A stretch of 5,122 nt of DNA, from positions 7,704 to 12,825 of the forward strand of contig DIZR01000076.1 in NCBI GenBank assembly GCA_002429425.1. Reading direction: 5' to 3'. This DNA is from Patescibacteria group bacterium UBA6023 (GTDB lineage: Bacteria > Patescibacteriota > Minisyncoccia > Phycocordibacterales > UBA6899). The position numbers were made by a program, and so were the translations under genes. Under the pieces are notes generated by a model, which saw nothing but the letters and a program-made list of their open reading frames with translations, did no database searches and was not told the origin of the DNA. The first letter of the stretch is position 1. Each line of letters starts with the position of its first letter. Below are positions 1 through 5,074 of this stretch, piece by piece.

Positions 1-134
1 CGTTCAAGCATTAATTGACCCACGTGGTACACTTTTACCTTTTTCCCTAATTTTTCCGCATAAACGGAAAATCGATCAAGATACTCCTTGCGTCCACTAC
101 CCGAAATACCCGTACAAATAATGACTTTTGCCAT
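1..134 (-). CDS. P-loop NTPase, adenylate-kinase-like, N-terminal part only (runs off the left edge)
   Basis: Only the first 44 codons are inside the window. They read as a beta strand (MAKVIICTG) running into a glycine-rich loop GISGSGRKEYL at residues 9-19, then a helix and a second strand KKVKVYHVG at about 35-43. This is the start of a P-loop kinase-type fold, so nucleotide binding is likely, but the substrate cannot be told. The Walker A pattern GxxxxGK[ST] is altered: R15-K16 stand where K-S/T is expected. The ATG at 134-132 is chosen because the P-loop begins eight residues later, as is usual, and because a promoter-like -10 box lies 6 nt upstream. There is no Shine-Dalgarno sequence. 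It is divergent from the response regulator at 246. Family assignment is by resemblance only. Confidence 0.72.
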   Translation of the reverse strand, partial: MAKVIICTGISGSGRKEYLDRFSVYAEKLGKKVKVYHVGQLMLE

Positions 135-140
135 ACATTC

Positions 141-168
141 ATCGTATACCAAGGAAACGAAAAGTCAA
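141..168 (-). promoter_or_regulatory. sigma70-like promoter of the P-loop NTPase gene, predicted leaderless
   Basis: Read on the minus strand, TTGACT (168-163, 5 of 6 to TTGACA), a 16-bp spacer, then TACGAT (146-141), followed by 6 nt and the ATG at 134. Transcription normally starts about 7 nt after the -10 box, which would put +1 at the A of the start codon. The boxes are seen in the sequence; the start site is inferred. Confidence 0.5.
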
Positions 169-230
169 AGCATGTTGAATTATGCACAGTTTCCATTGGG
201 TATGCATGGACACAAATTTACTATATTTTA

Positions 231-239
231 TGCTATACT
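231..239 (+). promoter_or_regulatory. extended -10 promoter of the response-regulator cluster, predicted leaderless
   Basis: TGCTATACT is a TGn-extended -10 element (TATACT, 5 of 6 to TATAAT), ending 6 nt before the ATG at 246. An extended -10 can work without a good -35. The best -35-like word, TGGACA at 207-212, lies 21 bp away, too far for normal use with this -10. The 6-nt gap predicts an mRNA that begins at or next to the start codon, in keeping with the lack of a Shine-Dalgarno sequence. Confidence 0.5.
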
Positions 240-245
240 TTTCCA

Positions 246-629
246 ATGACCGAACAAAAAATACTTGTTGTAGAAGATAGTGAACCACTTCGCAAGGTAC
301 TCGCAGAGAAACTTCGTGATGAAAAATTTAATGTTATTGAAGCCCGGGGCGGCGAGGAGGGAGTGAAACTCGCACTCGAACAAAAACCCGAACTCATTAT
401 CACTGATGTGGTCATGTTCCCTGTAGATGGACTCGATATGTCAAAACAGATCAGAGAATCAGGTGTATATGGAGAAAATGTAAGCATTATTGCACTCACA
501 AATCAAAATAGTGTCGAAGAAGAACCCAGACTAAAAAATCTCAAGCTAACCGATTATCTCGTCAAAGCTGAAACGGGGCTAGATGATGTTGTCAGCCATA
601 TTAAAAAAATTCTTAAGAAGAAAAAATAA
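246..629 (+). CDS. stand-alone receiver-domain response regulator (first of tandem pair)
   Basis: A single CheY-like receiver domain fills all 127 residues; there is no DNA-binding or enzymatic output domain. Visible landmarks are the acidic Mg-binding pair E10-D11 after the first strand (KILVVED), the phosphoacceptor D54 in LIITD, D61-G62 in the loop that follows, the switch T85 in IIALTN, and the conserved lysine K107 in DYLVKAE. The proline that normally follows this lysine is alanine. The protein ends in a lysine-rich tail. Such proteins take phosphate from a histidine kinase and act through protein contacts; neither kinase nor partner is in the window. The next gene is a second receiver protein 9 bp downstream, so the two are probably co-transcribed. 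The start is supported by the -10 box at 234-239; no Shine-Dalgarno sequence is seen. Confidence 0.93.
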   Translation: MTEQKILVVEDSEPLRKVLAEKLRDEKFNVIEARGGEEGVKLALEQKPELIITDVVMFPVDGLDMSKQIRESGVYGENVSIIALTNQNSVEEEPRLKNLKLTDYLVKAETGLDDVVSHIKKILKKKK

Positions 630-638
630 TTCCTTATC

Positions 639-1025
639 ATGGAAACAGAAAAGAAAACTATTCTTATTGTTGAAGATGATGTTGCGCTACGCAATGTCCT
701 TTCTGACAAACTTACTGATGAGGGTTTTACTGTGGCACAAGCAGTAAACGGAGAAGACGGGCTGAAGGTCGCAGCAGAAAAACGCCCAGCGCTTATTCTT
801 CTTGATATATTCATGCCACACATGGACGGCATCACTATGCTTTCCAAGCTCCGCAGCATGGATGCATGGGGTAAGCACGTTACCGTACTGGTCCTTACAA
901 ACTCCACTGATGCGCAAACAATTGCAAAAGTCTCAGATTTTGGTGGGACAGACTTCCTTATTAAAAGTGAATGGTCGCTTGAAGCACTCGTTGCTCGTAT
1001 CAGAGAAAAGTTGCCTCCTCAATAG
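639..1025 (+). CDS. stand-alone receiver-domain response regulator (second of tandem pair)
   Basis: A 128-residue protein consisting only of a CheY-like receiver domain. It begins TILIVEDD, giving acidic residues E12-D13-D14, and has the phosphoacceptor D56 in LILLD, the canonical MPHMDG loop at 59-64, switch T87 in LVLTN, and K109 in DFLIKSE, with serine in place of the usual following proline. It shares its layout with the preceding gene, including the LTN signature and the loss of proline after lysine, but is clearly diverged, so an old rather than recent duplication is likely. It could relay or compete for phosphate with its neighbour. It starts 9 nt after the upstream stop. The only purine run nearby (GAAG at 617-620) is too far for a normal ribosome binding site, so translation may be coupled. 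Confidence 0.94.
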   Translation: METEKKTILIVEDDVALRNVLSDKLTDEGFTVAQAVNGEDGLKVAAEKRPALILLDIFMPHMDGITMLSKLRSMDAWGKHVTVLVLTNSTDAQTIAKVSDFGGTDFLIKSEWSLEALVARIREKLPPQ

Positions 1026-1051
1026 GAAAGAGTGTTGATTTTTTCTATGTT

Positions 1052-1534
1052 ATGAGAAAAACTGTTCAATACTGGCTCATGAAAAGTGAGCCAAGTGAAT
1101 TTTCGATTGATGACCTGAAGGCAAAAAAACGCTGGCATTGGGATGGTGTACGAAATTATGAAGCACGTAATTTCATGCGTGATGAGATGCACATTGGCGA
1201 TCTCATTATATTTTATCACTCAAACGCAATCCCTTCAGGTCCAGCAGGTGTAGCAAGGGTTGCATCACTTCCCTACCCTGACTTTACACAATTTAATAAA
1301 GATTCAAAATATTTTGATCCAAAAGCTACGAATAAGGAACCACGCTGGTTCATGGTGGACGTTACGTTTGTGAAACGTTTTCTACGCACTATTTCTCGTA
1401 ATGAACTGCAACAAAAACGCGCACTTCACAACATGAAACTTTGGAAGAGACCTCGTCTCTCCATCACTCCACTTTCTAAAAATGAGTTCAATGTAATTAT
1501 CTCCATTGCAGAAATGAATAGCCACACTCGGTGA
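1052..1534 (+). CDS. EVE-domain protein (PUA-like, THYN1 family)
   Basis: The 160-residue protein is one complete EVE domain, about the usual family length. Diagnostic blocks are QYWLMKSEPSEFSIDDL at 6-22, WDGVRNYEARNFMR at 30-43, GDLIIFYHSN at 49-58, GPAGVARV at 63-70, PRWFMVDV at 97-104 and RLSITPLSKNEF at 135-146. EVE domains have a PUA-like fold and are thought to read modified bases in DNA or RNA; human THYN1 is the best-known member. The ligand here is unknown. It starts 26 nt after the second receiver gene, on the same strand, and shares its terminator, so it probably belongs to that transcript. The ATG is right before the conserved YWLMKSEP block. A nearby ATG at 1047 is out of frame and stops at once. 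No Shine-Dalgarno sequence is seen. The last codons and TGA stop lie inside the terminator hairpin. Confidence 0.95.
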   Translation: MRKTVQYWLMKSEPSEFSIDDLKAKKRWHWDGVRNYEARNFMRDEMHIGDLIIFYHSNAIPSGPAGVARVASLPYPDFTQFNKDSKYFDPKATNKEPRWFMVDVTFVKRFLRTISRNELQQKRALHNMKLWKRPRLSITPLSKNEFNVIISIAEMNSHTR

Positions 1535-1554
1535 GGAGTGTGGCATCTTCTTTT
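1521..1554 (+). terminator. intrinsic terminator overlapping the EVE gene stop
   Basis: GCCACACTC (1521-1529) pairs perfectly with GAGTGTGGC (1536-1544) around a 6-nt loop, GGTGAG, that holds the TGA stop. ATCTTCTTTT follows as a T-rich tail. The last three sense codons form the left arm, so a ribosome finishing the EVE gene would sit on the hairpin. Confidence 0.82.
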
Positions 1555-1655
1555 GATCCAAAAAGACTGGAAAAAATAAAAGTGAAACGAAAGAACTAGT
1601 AAATTATATACCTCCATCAACATCTCGGCAAGTATTTGTATAACCTCACACCCCA

Positions 1656-1683
1656 TTGATAAAATTGCATTTGAGCGTATGAT
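1656..1683 (+). promoter_or_regulatory. sigma70-like promoter of the unknown acidic protein
   Basis: TTGATA (1656-1661, 5 of 6 to TTGACA), a 16-bp spacer, then TATGAT (1678-1683, 5 of 6 to TATAAT). Transcription would start near 1690, giving a leader of about 17 nt before the ATG at 1707. It lies after the EVE terminator, so the downstream gene would have its own transcript. The rest of the 172-bp gap between the genes (1535-1706) shows no other structure I can support. Confidence 0.5.
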
Positions 1684-1706
1684 TAATTCAGAAATTTTTT
1701 CAGATA

Positions 1707-2126
1707 ATGAGGATATCCACCATACCCATGATTAATGCAATGGAATCAAATATACCCGAAAATTCTGAGTCACCGGAGGAACATTTTCTTACGATACAGG
1801 CCGTAGTTTTCAAGGACATCATGAAGAAAGAGGGTGTGAGTGATGTGCGTAATTTCATCACGCTCAATGCACATTTATTCCGTTTTTTTGCAACACATCT
1901 TCCTGACGATCTAAAAGAATCGTGGGAAGATGCGGAACTCGATGAAGAATCACAAAAAAGACTTGAGGCACAGTATGAAGCATTTCATTCACGAGTTGAT
2001 GCATTTATTGCAAATCTTGATCCTGAAATACAACAAAATCTTACTGATGCGGTTACGCGTGGAAATGTAAACGAAACATCAGTTATTCTCGAAGTAGCAC
2101 TGAATAGCGAGCAATCAACAAAATAA
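1707..2126 (+). CDS. hypothetical acidic, helical protein
   Basis: I do not recognise this 139-residue protein. It has no signal peptide, membrane segment, metal-binding motif or P-loop. From about residue 18 it reads as amphipathic helices, rich in Glu and Asp (for example ESWEDAELDEESQKRLEAQ at 71-89), with aromatic and hydrophobic positions such as LFRFF at 57-61 and FIANLDPEIQ at 90-99. It is probably a soluble cytoplasmic protein. Coding is supported by its own promoter, a terminator folded around its stop, and an even composition throughout. The start is uncertain: ATG also occurs at codons 8 (1728) and 12 (1740), and the first dozen residues are the least helix-like, so the true protein may be 128-139 residues. 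No start has a good ribosome binding site; AGGA at 1710-1713 is 14 nt before the ATG at 1728. Confidence 0.7.
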   Translation: MRISTIPMINAMESNIPENSESPEEHFLTIQAVVFKDIMKKEGVSDVRNFITLNAHLFRFFATHLPDDLKESWEDAELDEESQKRLEAQYEAFHSRVDAFIANLDPEIQQNLTDAVTRGNVNETSVILEVALNSEQSTK

Positions 2127-2150
2127 CCACCTTTATGGTGGTTATTTATA
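2121..2150. terminator. bidirectional intrinsic terminator between convergent genes
   Basis: AAATAACCACC (2121-2131) and GGTGGTTATTT (2137-2147) form a perfect 11-bp stem with a 5-nt loop, TTTAT. The arms begin with A and end with T on both strands, so the hairpin can stop transcription of the plus-strand gene ending at 2126 (its TAA is inside the left arm) and of the minus-strand HMA gene ending at 2175. Confidence 0.85.
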
Positions 2151-2174
2151 TCACTCATTAGACCCTGCACCATT

Positions 2175-2387
2175 CTAATGTGCCTTATATCCAAGGGCTT
2201 CAATTTCTTTGATTAGTGCTTCCTTCGATGTCTTTTCATCATCATATTCCCAATCACCATTTTTTGCGTCATATGAAACGAATACAGATTGTACGCCATC
2301 AACTCCCTCAGTGACCATCTGAATACCTGTCGCACACGCACCGCAATGCATTCCCTCGATATCCATGTGTAATTTTTGTATTGCCAT
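2175..2387 (-). CDS. copZ: HMA-domain copper metallochaperone (CopZ/Atx1-like)
   Basis: A 70-residue single heavy-metal-associated domain. It runs MAIQKLHMDIEGMHCGACATG, so the metal-binding loop is G12-M13-H14-C15-G16-A17-C18, followed by the usual helix, the strand VQSVFVSYD at 32-40, and the end EIEALGYKAH. Two cysteines in GMxCxxC bind one Cu(I), which CopZ proteins pass to a partner such as the N-terminal domain of CopA. It lies downstream of the copper ATPase on the same strand, which fits that role. The ATG at 2387 is preferred because HMA domains begin a few residues before the first strand. An in-frame ATG at 2429 would add 14 residues (ending SGSHITDKY) with no family counterpart, encoded inside the inverted repeat described below. 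The stop is TAG. The symbol reflects family and context, not proven metal specificity. Confidence 0.9.
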   Translation of the reverse strand: MAIQKLHMDIEGMHCGACATGIQMVTEGVDGVQSVFVSYDAKNGDWEYDDEKTSKEALIKEIEALGYKAH

Positions 2388-2404
2388 ATATTTATCTGTT
2401 ATAT

Positions 2405-2523
2405 GACTTCCAGATTTTGCAAATTTCATTGTTGTCGTCTGTGGTGGTCGAGGAGTAGTAGATTAATACAACTCATTCAACACCCCTCGACTCCGACTCG
2501 AACTTCATCAAAATCTGGAAGTC
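2405..2523 (-). ncRNA. candidate structured RNA or structured leader between copA and copZ
   Basis: The 177-bp gap between the ATPase and the chaperone holds GACTTCCAGATTTTG (2405-2419) and its exact reverse complement at 2509-2523, a perfect 15-bp closing stem over 119 bp. Inside it, 2447-2453 and 2485-2491 pair perfectly (GTCGAGG/CCTCGAC). As minus-strand RNA this inner helix extends to 11 pairs (2491-2481 with 2447-2457) through two G-U wobbles that the plus-strand RNA cannot form in the same way, leaving a 23-nt apical loop. A TATAAT box at 2537-2532 would start transcription at about 2525, just before the stem. The 3' arm ends 17 nt before the copZ ATG, so it may be a cis leader or a separate small RNA. 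It matches no RNA family I know. Confidence 0.4.
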
Positions 2524-2531
2524 TTAATCTT

Positions 2532-2537
2532 ATTATA
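2532..2537 (-). promoter_or_regulatory. possible -10 box for the structured leader and copZ
   Basis: A perfect TATAAT on the minus strand follows the ATPase terminator. The only -35-like word 17 bp upstream is TTTCAA, a poor match (3 of 6) that lies within the terminator arm. The surroundings are AT-rich and this 16-bp stretch (2530-2545) is itself palindromic, so the box could be chance. Confidence 0.3.
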
Positions 2538-2543
2538 AATAAT

Positions 2544-2584
2544 AATCGAAAACATTGAAATCGTCTATTTCAATGTTTTCGATT
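2544..2584 (-). terminator. intrinsic terminator overlapping the copA stop
   Basis: Positions 2544-2561 and 2567-2584 form a perfect 18-bp stem with a 5-nt loop at 2562-2566. On the minus strand it is followed by an A/T-rich tail starting at 2543 (TATTATTTATAAT). The TAG stop of the ATPase (2567-2565) sits at the junction of stem and loop and the last codons form the first arm. Strong hairpin, but the tail is not a pure T run. Confidence 0.75.
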
Positions 2585-5060
2585 TCATGATCGTCTTCTC
2601 TATCGGTGGAACATAACGCTTCAATAGCATTGAGTTCAACACCACGGAGATAGAGCTAAATGCCATTGCAAAACCTGCAATCTCCGGACGAAGTGTCGCT
2701 TGCGAGAGATTGAGCACTGGCTGACCAAGCCATCCCATGTTATTTGTCATAATAACAACCCACTCCGCAGCATGACCTCCCGTTTGTGTAATCATAAGGT
2801 GAGCTCCTGCAGCAACAGGAATAGCAATAACATTATAGAAGAATGCCCAGAAAAGATTCTGCCATACCTTCTTGATTGTTTTTGATGAAAGCTGAATTGC
2901 CGTTGCAACGTCACGAAGGTCATCCTTCACAAGAATGATTTCTCCCGTTTCGAGCGCAACATCGGATCCGGAACCAATCGCGATACCGAGATCACTTTGC
3001 GCAAGTGCCGGAGAATCATTGATACCGTCTCCAACCATGGCGACCACCTTTCCTTCAGCTTGAAGTTCCTTGATTTTGTTCGCTTTTTCCTGTGGAAGCA
3101 CCTCCGCGAGAAATCGATCAATTCCTACCTGATTTGCAATTGCTTCTGCGGTACGTGGATTGTCACCGGTAATCATAATGATTTCCTTACCCATGCGCTT
3201 CAATTCCGCAATCGCTTCCTTTGCATATGGTTTCAGTGCATCTGCCATTGCAATAAGTGCAACGAGTTTTCCATCAACGACCATATATACTGCGGTCTTC
3301 GCTTCATTCTGGAGACGAGTCATGAGTGGTTCGTGTACTGCGGTATCGATATGGAGCGTATCCATATATTTCTGATTTCCTATTGCAACTTCTCTTCCAT
3401 TGATCTTTCCATGAAGTCCCATACCGGAAACCGCCTCAAAGTCCTGCGGGTCCTCCAGTTTCTTCCCACCCTCTTTTCCCTTCTCAACCATGGCACGTGC
3501 AAGAGGATGTTCCGAGCCAGTTTCAAGCGACCCCGCAAGCATGAATGCCTCCTCAAGCGAAATACTTGAATCGACCATCTCAAAATCAGTAACAATCGGC
3601 TTACCGATAGTAAGTGTTCCTGTCTTATCAAACGCGACCGCAGTGACCCGATATGCTTTCTCAAGTGCCGCACCTCCCTTCAAAATAATACCAAACTTCG
3701 CCGCACGACCAATCCCCACAACCAATGCAGTCGGGGTCGCAAGTCCCATCGCGCATGGACATGAGATGACGAGCACGGCAATCATTTTTGTGAGTGCGGG
3801 ACGAAGCTGGTCCGGAACAAAGATAAAGTACCACACACAAAACGTAAGCACCGAAAGAAATACCACCGCCGGAACGAAATACTCACTGATCTTATCAACC
3901 AAGTCCTGAATAGGTGCCTTGCGTGCCTGCGCCTCTTCAACCATACGAATGATCTGATAGAGTAGTGTATCTTTTCCGATCTTCTCCGCCTTGATACGTA
4001 TAAGTCCTTCTTGATTGATTGTTGCACCAATAACCGGATCACCCACTGTTCGAGAAACAGGAAATGATTCACCAGTAACAACCTTTTCATCGATGTGCGT
4101 TTTTCCTTCAACAACCACTCCGTCGACGGGAACTTTTTCACCAGGACGAACAACGATGATGTCGCCGACAATGAGCTCACTGAGTGGAATAGTTATCTCT
4201 TCATTATTACGAATAACATGTGCTTCTTTTGCCTCAAGTTTCATGAGTTCCTTAATTGCTGCGGATGCGTGCCCCTTGGCAACCATCTCAACATATCGTC
4301 CAAGAAGAATGAACACGAGGAGCGCCGCGGTTGATTCCCAAAATGGATGATCGATATTAAAAAATAAAAATCCAAATACGGAGTAGAAGTACGCAGCTGA
4401 CGTTCCAAGCGCAACAAGCACATCCATATTTGCTGATCCCACGCGAATCGAGGTAAATGCATTGCGGTAGAATTGGTATCCGATAACAAACTGGATTGGA
4501 GTCGAAAGTATCCAATAGATCCAATTTAAATCAATACGTATTGGAGGATTCATGATGTCAATTCCAAACATCTCAACAATAAATTTGACCGGTTGCGCAA
4601 CTAACCAAAATATCCACTGCACCCCGAGCGACATATAACCAACAATTCCCTGTGGAATCATTGCGGGGGTTTTTAATGCAAGAAAATCAAAAAGCTCATG
4701 GACGTGTGTCAAATTAAACATATGCACCGACATGTAATAGAAGACGATCGGGAATGCAAGAATCAGCGCAACAACAAAACGCCTCCGTGCCTCTTCAATC
4801 TTTCGCGCATCCCTTGCTTCTTCTTCCTCAAGTGTAGCGGATTCCTCATCAGGTCGAATGAGGTCATAACCCATCTTGTTAACAAATTTATCAATCTGCA
4901 CGAGATCAATCTTCGTTTCATCATATTCAATTGCGGTTTTTTCTGCACCATACGACGTCGTTACCGAAATCACTCCAGGTTGTTTCGCAACGAGCTTGTC
5001 GATCAGTATCGAGCACGACGCGCAGTGCATTCCCTTAACCTTTATGATGACTTTTTGCAT
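2565..5060 (-). CDS. copA: P1B-type Cu(I)-exporting ATPase (CopA family)
   Basis: An 831-residue copper-transporting P-type ATPase with all core parts. One N-terminal HMA domain has G10-M11-H12-C13-A14-S15-C16. A charged linker (71-94) precedes the membrane helices. TGES (329-332) marks the actuator domain and C434-P435-C436 the transmembrane metal site. DKTGT (478-482, phosphorylated D478), H518-P519, TGD (631-633) and GDGIND (677-682) mark the ATP-binding and phosphorylation domains. Y742-N743 and M799-x-x-S802-S803 in the last two helices complete the Cu(I) signature, so it should pump Cu(I) out of the cytoplasm. It is about 80 residues longer than typical single-HMA CopA proteins, owing to an extra hydrophobic segment at about 138-166 and a longer loop at about 753-794. 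The ATG is six codons before the first conserved HMA residues; no Shine-Dalgarno sequence is seen. The chaperone gene lies downstream. Confidence 0.97.
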   Translation of the reverse strand: MQKVIIKVKGMHCASCSILIDKLVAKQPGVISVTTSYGAEKTAIEYDETKIDLVQIDKFVNKMGYDLIRPDEESATLEEEEARDARKIEEARRRFVVALILAFPIVFYYMSVHMFNLTHVHELFDFLALKTPAMIPQGIVGYMSLGVQWIFWLVAQPVKFIVEMFGIDIMNPPIRIDLNWIYWILSTPIQFVIGYQFYRNAFTSIRVGSANMDVLVALGTSAAYFYSVFGFLFFNIDHPFWESTAALLVFILLGRYVEMVAKGHASAAIKELMKLEAKEAHVIRNNEEITIPLSELIVGDIIVVRPGEKVPVDGVVVEGKTHIDEKVVTGESFPVSRTVGDPVIGATINQEGLIRIKAEKIGKDTLLYQIIRMVEEAQARKAPIQDLVDKISEYFVPAVVFLSVLTFCVWYFIFVPDQLRPALTKMIAVLVISCPCAMGLATPTALVVGIGRAAKFGIILKGGAALEKAYRVTAVAFDKTGTLTIGKPIVTDFEMVDSSISLEEAFMLAGSLETGSEHPLARAMVEKGKEGGKKLEDPQDFEAVSGMGLHGKINGREVAIGNQKYMDTLHIDTAVHEPLMTRLQNEAKTAVYMVVDGKLVALIAMADALKPYAKEAIAELKRMGKEIIMITGDNPRTAEAIANQVGIDRFLAEVLPQEKANKIKELQAEGKVVAMVGDGINDSPALAQSDLGIAIGSGSDVALETGEIILVKDDLRDVATAIQLSSKTIKKVWQNLFWAFFYNVIAIPVAAGAHLMITQTGGHAAEWVVIMTNNMGWLGQPVLNLSQATLRPEIAGFAMAFSSISVVLNSMLLKRYVPPIEKTIMKSKTLK

Positions 5061-5068
5061 AGCAATAA

Positions 5069-5074
5069 ATTATT
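5069..5074 (-). promoter_or_regulatory. possible -10 box of copA
   Basis: AATAAT on the minus strand (5 of 6 to TATAAT) lies 8 nt before the copA ATG, again suggesting a near-leaderless start. No convincing -35 is visible, and the upstream AT-rich run offers several other -10-like words. No inverted repeat that would mark a copper-responsive operator is evident in the 62 bp available. Confidence 0.25.

Noticed and set aside
1703..1708. GATAAT as a -10 box for the gene at 1707
   Set aside because: It overlaps the start codon, has no -35 at a normal distance, and would start the mRNA after the ATG; TTGATA-N16-TATGAT upstream is better, unless the downstream ATG at 1728 is the true start.
2420..2508. 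tRNA-like fragment: GTTCGAGTC on the minus strand resembles a T-loop
   Set aside because: No acceptor, D or anticodon arms can be placed around it, and the surrounding bases take part in a different fold.
2405..2523. Small non-autonomous transposon (MITE) with 15-bp terminal repeats
   Set aside because: The size fits, but no flanking target-site duplication is seen and no second copy is in the window; a structured RNA fits the promoter position better. It is not fully excluded.
2376..2558. 60-codon plus-strand frame across the copA-copZ gap
   Set aside because: It overlaps the copZ start and the inverted repeat, encodes Cys/Ser/Arg-rich sequence with no recognisable domain, and has no promoter or ribosome binding site.
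2997..3569. A 190-codon plus-strand open frame opposite copA, and several other long frames there
   Set aside because: They lie entirely antisense to a complete, motif-rich ATPase gene and encode Cys/Arg/Phe-rich, low-sense sequence with no family signature.
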